This document shows positions 33,982-43,090 of a DNA stretch of 64,000 bases, in pieces. The first letter of the stretch is position 1, and every line of letters begins with the position of its first letter. The notes under the pieces are model-generated. The model was not told the DNA's origin and did not search any database. It worked only from the letters and a program-made list of their open reading frames with translations. Origin of the DNA: Gemmatimonas sp. (lineage in GTDB: Bacteria > Gemmatimonadota > Gemmatimonadetes > Gemmatimonadales > Gemmatimonadaceae); NCBI RefSeq assembly GCF_027531815.1, contig NZ_JAPZSK010000006.1, positions 186,001 through 250,000 of the forward strand, in the 5' to 3' direction. A program made the position numbers and the translations under genes.

Positions 33982-35496
33982 ATGACCTCCCCCATGAAGC
34001 CCACGCCCAGTTGGGGCTCGCCACTAGTGCGCGCTCCGGAATCGGGTGCGCCCACCATCGTGCACCTCACGGCGGAGTACAGCCCCTTCGCCCGCTCCGG
34101 CGGGCTGGCCGAGGCGGTCATGGGACTGGCCAATGTCCAGGTGCACGGCGGCGCGAATGTGGTGGTCTTCCTGCCGCTCTACCGCACGGTGCGCGATTTT
34201 GCGCCCGATCTCGCGCCGCTCGGCCGCCCCATTGCCGTCGACCTCGGGTTCCGTCGCGAAGAGGTGCGCTTCTTCCGCGAGGTCAACGCGCCCAAGGGCC
34301 CCAAGGTGGTATTCGTCGACATCCCGTCCGCCTTTTCGCGGAGCGGTCTGTATGGCGAAGGGGGGCGTGACTACGCCGACAATGCCCGCCGCTTCGCGCT
34401 CTACTCGCGCGCGGTGCTCGACGCCATTCCTCGGCTCATCGCGGGCCCCGTGCTCGTGCACGCGCACGACTGGCACGCCTCACTCGCCCTGCTCTACATG
34501 CGCAGCTATGCGGAGTTGCGGGAGCGATTCGCCGGCACGCCCACGGTGCTCACCGTGCACAACGGGGGCTATCAGGGGCACTTCCCCCCGGCCGCCCTCA
34601 ACGACTGCGGCATTCCCCCGGAGCGGTTCACCTTCCGCCACGCCGAATGGTACGGCAAGGTGAACTTCCTCAAGGCGGGGCTCACGCACGCGGACATGGT
34701 GGTGACGGTCAGCCCCAATCACGCCGCCGAACTGCGCACGGCCGACGGTGGCTTCGGCCTGCACGAGGTCTTCCAGTGGCTGGGCAACCGCTTCACCGGC
34801 ATCGTGAACGGGATCGATCAGGCCGTATGGAATCCGGCAGACGACGACCAGATCACAGCGCCCTACAGCGATGTTGATCCGACGGACAAGGCGCGCTGCA
34901 AGGCGGCGCTGCAGCGCAGTTTCGGGCTGCCGCAGCGGAAGCGCACGCCACTCTTCGGCTTCACGGGACGCATGGTCAAGCAGAAGGGACTCGACCTGAT
35001 TCTCAACTCGCACCTCGTGTGGACCCTGGATGCACAGTTCGTGTTTCTCGGGGCCGGCGAACAGCGATACGAACAGGCGCTCACCGCCCTCTCGCGCGCA
35101 CGTCCGCGCCACGTGGGGGTGCAACTCGACTTCACCGACCGGCTCGAGCACCGGCTCATGGCCGGCGCCGACCTGTTCCTCATGCCGTCGCAGTACGAAC
35201 CGTGCGGCCTTACGCAGCTGCGGGCGCAGCGTTACGGCGCGCTCCCCATTGGCCGACGTGTCGGGGGCATTGCCGACACCGTTGAGGATGATGCCACCGG
35301 GTTCCTCTTCGACGCGTTCGAGCCGACGGCCTTCGATCGGGCCATCTCGCGGGCACTCGCGCGCTTTCATGATCCGGCCGCGTGGCTACCGCGCATGCAG
35401 ACGGCCATGCGCCGCGACTTCAGCTGGCAACGCTCGGCCGAGCGTTATGCCGAGGTGTATCGGCGCGCCACCGACATCGCGCGCCATCACGCATGA
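33982..35496 (+). CDS. glgA: Glycogen synthase
   Basis: A 504-residue GT5 glycosyltransferase that extends alpha-1,4-glucan from ADP- or UDP-glucose. Visible: the N-terminal acceptor/nucleotide region IVHLTAEYSPFARSGGLAEAVMGLA, HAHDWHASLALLYM, TVHNGGYQGHFPP, the C-terminal nucleotide half GFTGRMVKQKGLDLIL, and MPSQYEPCGLTQLRAQRYGALPIGRRVGGIADTVED. The usual KTGGL reads RSGGL, as in several bacteria. It overlaps the GH57 gene by four bases (ATGA). See the separate -10 entry for likely leaderless expression. Confidence 0.95.
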   Translation: MTSPMKPTPSWGSPLVRAPESGAPTIVHLTAEYSPFARSGGLAEAVMGLANVQVHGGANVVVFLPLYRTVRDFAPDLAPLGRPIAVDLGFRREEVRFFREVNAPKGPKVVFVDIPSAFSRSGLYGEGGRDYADNARRFALYSRAVLDAIPRLIAGPVLVHAHDWHASLALLYMRSYAELRERFAGTPTVLTVHNGGYQGHFPPAALNDCGIPPERFTFRHAEWYGKVNFLKAGLTHADMVVTVSPNHAAELRTADGGFGLHEVFQWLGNRFTGIVNGIDQAVWNPADDDQITAPYSDVDPTDKARCKAALQRSFGLPQRKRTPLFGFTGRMVKQKGLDLILNSHLVWTLDAQFVFLGAGEQRYEQALTALSRARPRHVGVQLDFTDRLEHRLMAGADLFLMPSQYEPCGLTQLRAQRYGALPIGRRVGGIADTVEDDATGFLFDAFEPTAFDRAISRALARFHDPAAWLPRMQTAMRRDFSWQRSAERYAEVYRRATDIARHHA

Positions 35497-37319
35497 GCGA
35501 GGGCGCGCATCACCTCATCGTGCACCAGCACCTCTATCAGCCACCGCGCGAAGATCCCTGGCTGGAGCTGGTGCCGGGCGAACCGTCGGCGGCTCCCGAC
35601 CACGACTGGAACAGCCGCATCAATCGCGAGTGCTACGCGCGGCTCGGTCGCGCCGAGGCGTTTCGTCGTGATCCGCGCGCCGTGGCCCGTGATGCCGACG
35701 CGCGTTCCGGGCTGGCCCGCGTGGTGAATCTCTACGCGTGGTGCTCGTTCGACGCAGGGGCTACGTTGTGCGAATGGCTGGACAGCGAAGCCCCCGACTC
35801 CATGCAGGCCATGATCGCCGGCGATGCCGCGAGCGTGCGGCGCTGGGGGCACGGCAATGCCATTGCGGCACCGTATCACCACGTCATCCTGCCCCTCGCG
35901 TCACCACGGGATAGGCTCACGGAAATCCGCTGGGGCATTCGCGACTTCCGTCGCCGCTTCGGCCGTGAGCCCGAAGGGATGTGGCTCCCGGAGTGCGCGG
36001 CCGATGAGGCCACGCTGGAAGCGGTGGCCGCCGAAGGTATCGCCTTCACGATTCTGGCGCCGTATCAGCTGCACGGTCATCAGGGGGAAGGCATGCCGGT
36101 ACGCTGGCGCGCCACCACCGGACGCGGCGCCTCCGGGCGTTCACTCACCATTGTGCCGTACGACGGCTCACTGGCCGGTGACGTGGCCTTTGGCGGCCTG
36201 CTGCGCAATGCGTATGCGCTCGCGGAACGCTTCATGCCCTATCGCGGCCAGACGCTGGAGGGGCCGCGCGGCACGACGCTCGCCACCGACGGCGAGACGT
36301 TCGGACATCATCACAAGTCGGGCGACTCCGTGCTGCTGGAAGCACTGGCAATCGTCGCGCGGCAGTCGGGCACCCGACTCACCAACGCGGCCGCCCTGGT
36401 GGCCAACCACGCCCCGATACACGATGTGCATCTCGTCTCCCCGTCGGCGTGGAGCTGCGCGCACGGCGTGGAGCGCTGGCGCAGCAACTGCGGCTGTCGT
36501 CTGGACGGCGGCAAGCCGCCGCTGCAGCAGTGGCGCGGCCCCTTACGCGCCGCCCTCGAACAGTTGGCCGCTCAGATGCATGCCGTGTACGAGCACGAGG
36601 GCGCCGCGCTGTTCGCGGACGATCCCTGGACCGTGCGCGACCGGTACGGCGATGCGGTGGCCGCCGACGGCCCGCTGCTCGAGACCTTCGCCAGACAGGT
36701 CATGCGCGCCGGGGCGACCGACAGCGAAGTGCGACGCGGACGTGCACTGCTGGAACTGCAGCGTGCGGCCCTGCGGCTGTTCACCTCGTGTGCCTGGTTC
36801 TTCGACGAGGTGGATCGCATCGAGGTCCGACAGGTCCTGCGCTATGCCGCGCGCTGCCTCGAGCTGAGCGGCGTCGCGGCGCGACTCACCCCGGAGTTCG
36901 TGCAGTGGCTGGCACCCGCCACCAACGGCCGTCCCGACGCGCCGAGTGCCGGTGACGTGTTCGTGCGGGAGGCACTCCCGCACCGCGATCCAACGCTGTG
37001 CGTGGCCGCCGGAGCCATGGCCGCGGCCAGTGCCACCGTGTCCGGTGCCCCATCGCGTGTGGGAACGTTCGACGTGCAGGTGGAGGCTGGGGAACCGGGG
37101 TGGCATGTGCGCACCACGCACCGGCGCACCGGCGCCACCGCGTCCTTTTTCGGCACGGTCGAAGGCGAGGGCCCCTCGCTGATCGTGCGGCTGTTCAACG
37201 CTGCCGTACCGAACGAGGCGCCGGAGGAGGTGCGTCCACACGAGTTCCCCGAACCGTTGGCGCGCGCGGTGCTCACACAACGCACCGACAGCGATCACGC
37301 CCTGCTGGCGCCGTTGTAG
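35493..37319 (+). CDS. GH57-family glycoside hydrolase/transglycosidase with DUF3536-type C-terminus
   Basis: A 608-residue protein with the GH57 barrel at the N-terminus (HHLIVHQHLYQPPREDPWL). The likely nucleophile Glu is about residue 167 in WLPECAADEATLEAV, and the acid/base Asp about 266 in LATDGETFGHHH. A helical domain with conserved CSAWS-like SAWSCAHGVERWRSNCGC and a C-terminal beta domain follow. GH57 includes amylases, branching and transfer enzymes; DUF3536 members are not biochemically defined as far as I know. Coupling to glgA suggests action on nascent glycogen. No GH13 branching enzyme is in the window, so branching is one possibility. Confidence 0.86.
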   Translation: MSEGAHHLIVHQHLYQPPREDPWLELVPGEPSAAPDHDWNSRINRECYARLGRAEAFRRDPRAVARDADARSGLARVVNLYAWCSFDAGATLCEWLDSEAPDSMQAMIAGDAASVRRWGHGNAIAAPYHHVILPLASPRDRLTEIRWGIRDFRRRFGREPEGMWLPECAADEATLEAVAAEGIAFTILAPYQLHGHQGEGMPVRWRATTGRGASGRSLTIVPYDGSLAGDVAFGGLLRNAYALAERFMPYRGQTLEGPRGTTLATDGETFGHHHKSGDSVLLEALAIVARQSGTRLTNAAALVANHAPIHDVHLVSPSAWSCAHGVERWRSNCGCRLDGGKPPLQQWRGPLRAALEQLAAQMHAVYEHEGAALFADDPWTVRDRYGDAVAADGPLLETFARQVMRAGATDSEVRRGRALLELQRAALRLFTSCAWFFDEVDRIEVRQVLRYAARCLELSGVAARLTPEFVQWLAPATNGRPDAPSAGDVFVREALPHRDPTLCVAAGAMAAASATVSGAPSRVGTFDVQVEAGEPGWHVRTTHRRTGATASFFGTVEGEGPSLIVRLFNAAVPNEAPEEVRPHEFPEPLARAVLTQRTDSDHALLAPL

Positions 37320-37330
37320 TCACCCGGCGC

Positions 37331-37384
37331 CATGCAGGGAGCGCCAACCGGGAGCGCCATGCAGGGAGCGCCAACCGGGAGCGC
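37331..37384. repeat. 27-base tandem duplication
   Basis: Two exact 27-base units (37331-37357, 37358-37384), each beginning CATGCAGGGAGCGCC and ending AACCGGGAGCGC, lie between the GH57 gene and the end of the TonB receptor gene. They are non-coding and near a convergent boundary. Confidence 0.85.
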
Positions 37385-37400
37385 TGCACGCGACGACGAA

Positions 37401-39563
37401 TCAGTCGAGTGCCGCCCAGTGTATGTGCAGGCCGGCAAAGAGCTGCCGGTCGAACGCCGGCGTCCACAGCGCCGGCCGTTGGTTCAGCAGATTGTTGCCA
37501 CCCACGGACAACGTGGCGGTGGGGGTGATGCGCAACCGCCATTGTGCATCAACCGACAGCAGTGCGCCCTGGCGCCCGATGACCCCGGGCGCCGTGGAGA
37601 ACGGCCCCGTAATGGGGGCGCCAGCGGGGATCCCCACGAGCGGCGCTCCGCCGGTGTAACGCACCGAAACATCGCCGGCGAGCCCCTGCAGCACCGCGAA
37701 TTCCCGCGACGCACGGAAGCGCGCCGTATGGCTGGCCCGGCGATTGAGGGGGAGCCCGCTGGAGAGGTTGCGCGCCCGCAAATAGTCGTACCCCACCGTG
37801 AACTCGGCTCCCAGCAGATTCATCCGCGCGTTGGTCTCGATCCCCTGCGTGCGCGCACGGGACACGTTCACGTTGGCGTAGGTCTGGAAGCCGGCGGCGT
37901 TGTCTCCGCGATAGCTCCAGTCGACGAGATCCTTCACGTCGTTGCGGTACGCTTCCACATCCAGCGACCAGCGCAGCGACGGGGCCCACGTACCGCCGGC
38001 GCTGCCGCTCACCGAGCTCTCGGGACGCAGATCGGGATTGCCCACGATCTCGTACCCACCCGCCGGGTTGAAGAAGGTGTAGCGAATCTCCTTGAAACCG
38101 GGGGCCCGGAAACCACGCGCCACATTGCTGCGGAAACGCAGCGCCGGTGTCGCCTGCCACGCCAGCCCCACCGACGGATTGGCCGTGCTCCCCCACAAGG
38201 TGCTCGCGGTGTACCGCGCACCGGCGGTGAGCAGCACGTTGCCCATCGTCCACGAATCGCGCGCGAACACTTCGCTGATGTTCTCCCGCGCGCTGTCACC
38301 ATCGACCTTGTCGGGAGCGACCAGCGTGCGCCGCGAATGCTGCACCCCGAGATCGAGGGCATGACGCCCGACCACCGTGGTATACGCCACCAGATACCGT
38401 TGCTGCCGCTCCTGCTGTTCCACCGAGTCGGCAGAGCCGCGAATGGGCAGCAGCCCGCGGGCCTGACGGTACTGGTAGCTGAAACGCTGCTGGAACGACC
38501 GTACGCGCAGGTGGCCACCCAGCGCCGGCCCCTGCACTTCAGCGAATCCCTGCGCACCGCGATTGTCGATGAAGCCGTTGAAGCTGGCATCGAGCGGAAA
38601 CCGCTGGCGCTCCTGCGAGCCCTGCACGTCGAGACGCGCGGTCCACTGCGACCCGAGCGCCACGCGCACGTCACTACGCAGGTCGAAGATGCGGTTGAAC
38701 GTGGACCCTGCCGCGTTGTAGCCGGTCACCCGATCGCTCTGCCGCCAGCCGCCATTCACGCGATAGCCTACCCGCCCCGCTGTGTTGCTGATGCCCAGCG
38801 AGGCTTCCTCGCGCCCGAGTTCCCCCTGCCGCGCCACACCGTCCACGGTGAGCGTGCGCGTGGGCGCCGCCTGCACGATGTTGATCACACCGCCCAGCGC
38901 GTCACTGCCGAATTCCACACTGCTGGGCCCCTTCGTGACTTCGATACGCTCGGCGGCAATGGTGCTCAGTCGCCCGATGTCGCGGCTCTCCACGAGCGAG
39001 CCCGCCACCGGCTCACCATCCACCAGCACGAGCACGCGCGAGTCATCGAAGCCACGGATGGAGATGCTTGTCTTGCTGGGAGGCGCCGGCAGCTCCTGCA
39101 TGCCGGGCAACTGCCGCAGCAGCTGGTTCGCCGATACTGCCGCCACGGCATCGATTTCCTTGCGGTCGACCACCGTGACGCTGCGCGGTGATTCACTGGC
39201 ACGAATGACGCGCTGGCCCATGGTGGTGGTGAAGACCGGCAGCACCGTGGCCAATGGTTCGAGTGCGATACGCCATTCACCCACCAGCCGTTCGGGGGTG
39301 ACCACGAGGCGCTGTTCACGGTAGCCGAGCATACGCACCAGCAGCGTATCACCGGCGCGGGAGGGCGCGGCAAACCGCCCCTCGCCGTCGCTGCGGTGCC
39401 GCACGTTCCCACGCACCTGGCGCACCTCTGCCGACGCCACGGGGGCTCCGTCGGCACGCGACACCACGACGCCGCGCACCTGTGCAGCAGCGGTGGCCGG
39501 CGCCAGCCCCACGGCCAACGCCATCATCGCCACGACTGGCACCAGCTGACCCGCACACCGCAT
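37401..39563 (-). CDS. TonB-dependent outer-membrane receptor, probably haem/iron (HmuR-like)
   Basis: A 720-residue outer-membrane receptor: signal peptide (MMALAVGLAPATAAAQ), carboxypeptidase-regulatory-like domain (VRGVVVSRADGAPVASAEVRQ), plug domain (QLLRQLPGMQELPAPPSKTSISIRGFDDSRVLVLVDG, EVTKGPSSVEFGSDALGGVINI) and a beta-barrel ending in an aromatic-rich IHWAALD. The FRAP (GFRAPGFKEI) and NPDL (GNPDLRPESS) boxes typical of haem receptors are present, but the His usually between them is absent. It lies 16 bases after the HmuY-like lipoprotein gene on the same strand, supporting a haem-acquisition pair. An alternative GTG start lies two codons upstream. Confidence 0.85.
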   Translation of the reverse strand: MRCAGQLVPVVAMMALAVGLAPATAAAQVRGVVVSRADGAPVASAEVRQVRGNVRHRSDGEGRFAAPSRAGDTLLVRMLGYREQRLVVTPERLVGEWRIALEPLATVLPVFTTTMGQRVIRASESPRSVTVVDRKEIDAVAAVSANQLLRQLPGMQELPAPPSKTSISIRGFDDSRVLVLVDGEPVAGSLVESRDIGRLSTIAAERIEVTKGPSSVEFGSDALGGVINIVQAAPTRTLTVDGVARQGELGREEASLGISNTAGRVGYRVNGGWRQSDRVTGYNAAGSTFNRIFDLRSDVRVALGSQWTARLDVQGSQERQRFPLDASFNGFIDNRGAQGFAEVQGPALGGHLRVRSFQQRFSYQYRQARGLLPIRGSADSVEQQERQQRYLVAYTTVVGRHALDLGVQHSRRTLVAPDKVDGDSARENISEVFARDSWTMGNVLLTAGARYTASTLWGSTANPSVGLAWQATPALRFRSNVARGFRAPGFKEIRYTFFNPAGGYEIVGNPDLRPESSVSGSAGGTWAPSLRWSLDVEAYRNDVKDLVDWSYRGDNAAGFQTYANVNVSRARTQGIETNARMNLLGAEFTVGYDYLRARNLSSGLPLNRRASHTARFRASREFAVLQGLAGDVSVRYTGGAPLVGIPAGAPITGPFSTAPGVIGRQGALLSVDAQWRLRITPTATLSVGGNNLLNQRPALWTPAFDRQLFAGLHIHWAALD

Positions 39564-39579
39564 CAGCACCGAGCGGAAC

Positions 39580-40698
39580 TCAGCGGATGCGCGCGTAGCG
39601 AATGGTCGGGAATCCGGCGGCTCCCGTTGCGCTGTAGTAGTCGATGAGCTGGAACTTCCAGACCCGTGTGCCGACCCTGGCGAAATACGTATTGAACGCC
39701 GGGTGCAGACGCTGCTGCCCGGTGAGGTCGTAGCGGAACGGCGCGCGAGGATCGAGGATCGAGTTCGGGATGGGGCCGAGCAGCTGCGACAGGAAGGGCA
39801 CGTACTGCGGTGCGTCGTTGGCCACCGTTACGGCGGCAAAGGTTGGCGACGCGCCCCCCGGGTTGGTGCCCACGTTGCATGCCGTGTTCACCGTGATGGC
39901 GAGGCGCGTCGGGTCAGGGTTGAACTGGAAATCCCAGTTGCAGCCGCTGGGTGTGACGACGCTGTTGGTGGCAAGGCTGATCGCGCGCGTGGTGGTCCCG
40001 GGCACGACGACGAGCCGCTGCACGGCCCCGAGCGCCGTCCCCGTCTGCAGCCGCGACTCGAACACCACCGAGTCGGTGGCGCGCGTGCGATTGAATCCGA
40101 TGGCGGCGTTGCGGAACACGGCAAACTGGCCATTGGCGAGGCGGATCTTCCAGAACTGGCCCGCGTTTGCCACGGGGACCCCCCCCAGGACGATATGCCC
40201 CTGCGGGTTGTCGGCGAGGCGGTCGGTCACGAACAGACTGTCGGCCGGCACCTGCGCGTCGCGCAGCGCGTCGAACGCTGCGAGCGTGTTGGCCGGCGTG
40301 AACGCCAGCACCTGCTGCGCGGTGGCATTCTGATTGTTGGCCAGCGTGAAGCCCAACACCGTCTTGCCGGCGCCGGTGGCCGGCGAGGCCAGCCGCACCT
40401 CGAACCGACGGAGCGCCAAGTCCCAATCGGCACTGCGTGGCACCAGCCCGCCGGAAGCAAAGCTGAAGTAGACGAGCGTGTCGTTACTGCTGGCGTTGAG
40501 CGGCGCGGTGGTGACCACCTCGTTGAGAGCCGGCTCACGACCGAGCGCGCCCGGGCCGGTGAGGTCGGCTTCGCCTTCGCAGGCGGTGAGGGTGAACAGG
40601 GCAGCCAGCGTGGCGACGGTATGGCGCGCCTGTCGGCGGCGGAAAAGCGCCGTCCCGGCAAGGGTCGGCGGCGTCGGAATCGTTCGGGAAAGCACCAT
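39580..40698 (-). CDS. HmuY-family haem-binding lipoprotein
   Basis: A 372-residue predicted lipoprotein with signal and lipobox LAALFTLTAC. Its C-terminal half matches the HmuY domain: NTYFARVGTRVWKFQLIDYYSATGAAGFPTIRYARI, and earlier WDLALRRFEVRLASP. HmuY proteins of Bacteroidota take haem from host or environmental haemoproteins and deliver it to a TonB receptor. The same order is seen here. This one is longer than Porphyromonas HmuY by a central insertion, and the haem-ligand histidines are not obvious, so iron/haem specificity is inferred. It diverges from the SDR at 40790. Confidence 0.82.
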   Translation of the reverse strand: MVLSRTIPTPPTLAGTALFRRRQARHTVATLAALFTLTACEGEADLTGPGALGREPALNEVVTTAPLNASSNDTLVYFSFASGGLVPRSADWDLALRRFEVRLASPATGAGKTVLGFTLANNQNATAQQVLAFTPANTLAAFDALRDAQVPADSLFVTDRLADNPQGHIVLGGVPVANAGQFWKIRLANGQFAVFRNAAIGFNRTRATDSVVFESRLQTGTALGAVQRLVVVPGTTTRAISLATNSVVTPSGCNWDFQFNPDPTRLAITVNTACNVGTNPGGASPTFAAVTVANDAPQYVPFLSQLLGPIPNSILDPRAPFRYDLTGQQRLHPAFNTYFARVGTRVWKFQLIDYYSATGAAGFPTIRYARIR

Positions 40699-40789
40699 GC
40701 CCGATCCTAGCAAAGCGGTCCTGCGGGTGGCATTCGTAATTGTCCGAGGGGTGACGTAGGGTATTCCCCTCCCCCCTAACCTTGAGCGC

Positions 40790-41551
40790 ATGTCCCCCAC
40801 TCCCCCTGCCCGCCCGGTCGTCGTCATCACCGGCGCCAGCTCCGGCATCGGCGCGGCGCTGGCAACCCGCCTGGCGCCCACCCATCACCTCGTGCTCGTG
40901 GCCCGACGCGCCGAGCCGCTCCGCGCGCTCGCCGGCACGCTGGGGTCCCCGGACGTCGTGACCGTCGCGGCCGATGTGACCGTGCGACAGGAGGTCGACG
41001 ACATCGTCGACACCGCACTCGCCCGCTTCAGTCGCCTCGACGTCTGGGTGAACAATGTCGGGCGTGGCATCACGCGGGCGCCGTCGGCGCTCACCGATGC
41101 CGACGTCGACGACATGATGCGGGTCAACGTGAAGAGCGCGCTCTACGGCATGCAGGCGGTGCTCCCGCACTTCCGTCTCGTGGGGCGCGGCCACGTGATC
41201 AACGTGTCGTCCATGCTGGGGCGGGTGCCCACGGCCACCTTCCGCTCGGCCTACAGCGCGTCGAAGCACTTCCTCAACGCGCTCACCGCCACCCTGCGTA
41301 CCGAAGTGCAGGAGACGCACCCGGCAATTCAGTTCTCGCTGGTGAGCCCCGGCGTGGTACGCACCGCCTTCGGCAGCAACGCCCTGCACGGCGGCCCGGA
41401 CTCGCACACGCTCCCCAACTCACAAAGCGCCGAGGAGGTGGCGGAGGTCATCGCGCAGGTCATCGCCGATCGCCGACCGGATGTGTACACCCGGGCGGGG
41501 ATGGCGGAGATGGTCGGCAGCTACCTGCGCGAGTTGGCCACCGATCCCTGA
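40790..41551 (+). CDS. Short-chain dehydrogenase/reductase
   Basis: A 253-residue classical SDR with cofactor motif TGASSGIG, NNVGRG, catalytic Ser in VINVSSMLG and YSASK. The substrate is unknown. Unlike the SDR at 26903-27640, its catalytic residues are complete. It sits alone between the divergent HmuY-like gene and the convergent histidine kinase gene, with only 22 bases before the latter's stop codon. Confidence 0.9.
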   Translation: MSPTPPARPVVVITGASSGIGAALATRLAPTHHLVLVARRAEPLRALAGTLGSPDVVTVAADVTVRQEVDDIVDTALARFSRLDVWVNNVGRGITRAPSALTDADVDDMMRVNVKSALYGMQAVLPHFRLVGRGHVINVSSMLGRVPTATFRSAYSASKHFLNALTATLRTEVQETHPAIQFSLVSPGVVRTAFGSNALHGGPDSHTLPNSQSAEEVAEVIAQVIADRRPDVYTRAGMAEMVGSYLRELATDP

Positions 41552-41573
41552 TCACTACGGCGACGCCGACCAC

Positions 41574-42986
41574 TTACGCGAGTGAATGCAGCGGGGGTGG
41601 AGTAAGCGGAAGCGTGAGAACGAAGGTGGTACTGGGAAGGGCCCCGGTATCCTCGACGATGAGCTCTCCACCCAGGAGTCGGGCCAGCTGCCGAGAGATA
41701 CTGAGCCCCAGCCCCGACCCGGGCTGTGGACTCTCCCCTGCCGGCGCGCTCTTTCGCCAGAACGGCTCGAAGCAATGCTCCCGGTCGGCGGGGGACAGCC
41801 CTTCCCCTTCGTCCTGCACGGTCACCCGCACGTTGGCCAGCGACGGGGACTCGGGCCTTTCCAGCACCACATGCACGATGCCGCGGTGGGCGTACTTGAT
41901 GGCGTTCGTGATGAGATTCACGACAATGCGTGTCACCTTGCCGGAATCGGTCTGCAGCACCACCGAGCCAGGAATGGGCGTGAAGACCACGGCCATGCCC
42001 GCCTGCTCAGCGAGCGGACGTGTCATGGCGATGGCCTCCTTCAGCACTTCGCCAAGATTCACCCGTTCCAGCCGTACCTGGTCCACCCCCGAATCGATAC
42101 GTGCCTGCGCCAGCAGATCGTCGATGAGCGACATGAGATGCCGACCCGACGAGTGCATACGATTCAGCCGATGCTGTGCTGCGTCGGTGCTTCCGTCCAG
42201 GGCGCCACGGGCGATCACCTCGGCGTAGTTCATGACGGCGCTGATGGGTGACCGGAGTTCGTGACTCACGTTCGCCACGAATTCGGCCTTGTCGCGATTG
42301 GCCTTCTCGGCGCGTTCCCGCGCCTCCCGCTCGGCCACCTTGAGATGCGCACGCATGATGGCTTGCGCGCACATGATGCCGAGGGTGGTGACGAAGGCCC
42401 GCTCGTCCTCATCGAAGACGGGCACATGCGGCCATGTCAGCCCCAGGACCCCACGCAGTTCACCGTTCGCCCACACCGGCACCACGGCGGCAGCCCTGCC
42501 CCCGGCGCGGCGCAAGCTTGCCCCCCATTCCGGGAACTGCCGTTCCGCTTCGTCGACATCGAAGAACAGTGGCTCGCCGGTCCGGGCAACCTGTGCGAAG
42601 GGCAATGGCGAATCGAGCGTTCGCCACTCCAGCAGGTCACTCACCTCGGCGTCCACGCCGACGGAGTGTACCACGTGCAGACGGGCGGCCGGGCCCGGAA
42701 GCGCGGGCGGCTGCCCGGGGAGCGGGGGAAAGTTGCCCAGCGTGACCACGACGGCGCCTGTTGCCCCCAATGCCGTGAGCGCCTGCCGCTCGATGAGGTC
42801 GGCGGCAATCTCCGGCGTCAACGCGTCGGTGAGGGATCCACTCAGGGTGGACAGTGCGCGCAAACGCAAACTGGCGGAAGACACGGGTCCATCACCGCCA
42901 GTACCACCGCTGCCCGCAGCGCTGGGAGGAACCGGTCCCACCATATTCAATACCGGAATGCCGTTGGCCGACGGCCCGTACACCAT
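41574..42986 (-). CDS. Orphan GAF-domain histidine kinase
   Basis: A 470-residue sensor kinase without membrane segments. A GAF-like domain (about 40-220: VVVPVWANGELRGVLGLTW) precedes a coiled linker, the HisKA domain with phospho-accepting His in NVSHELRSPISAVMNYAEVI, and the HATPase with NLITNAIKYA, VTVQDEGEGLSP and GSGLGLSISRQLA. It is thus a cytoplasmic sensor. No response regulator gene is adjacent. The ATG is preferred over a TTG four codons upstream; an inverted repeat GTACAC-N5-GTGTAC (42978-42994) spans the start and could be an operator. Signal and partner are unknown. Confidence 0.88.
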   Translation of the reverse strand: MVYGPSANGIPVLNMVGPVPPSAAGSGGTGGDGPVSSASLRLRALSTLSGSLTDALTPEIAADLIERQALTALGATGAVVVTLGNFPPLPGQPPALPGPAARLHVVHSVGVDAEVSDLLEWRTLDSPLPFAQVARTGEPLFFDVDEAERQFPEWGASLRRAGGRAAAVVPVWANGELRGVLGLTWPHVPVFDEDERAFVTTLGIMCAQAIMRAHLKVAEREARERAEKANRDKAEFVANVSHELRSPISAVMNYAEVIARGALDGSTDAAQHRLNRMHSSGRHLMSLIDDLLAQARIDSGVDQVRLERVNLGEVLKEAIAMTRPLAEQAGMAVVFTPIPGSVVLQTDSGKVTRIVVNLITNAIKYAHRGIVHVVLERPESPSLANVRVTVQDEGEGLSPADREHCFEPFWRKSAPAGESPQPGSGLGLSISRQLARLLGGELIVEDTGALPSTTFVLTLPLTPPPLHSLA

Positions 42987-43090
42987 GTGTGTACGCAACC
43001 GGAGACCTCACCGACCAAGATTTCCCACTGGGGGAATATACCGCCGCCATGCTCCGGTAGCGAGCGAGAGAACGCCTACGGCGAGAGACC

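Noticed and set aside
40699-40789. Fur-box search upstream of the HmuY-like gene
   Set aside because: The AT-rich ATTCGTAATTGT stretch does not match the 19-base Fur consensus well enough to call.
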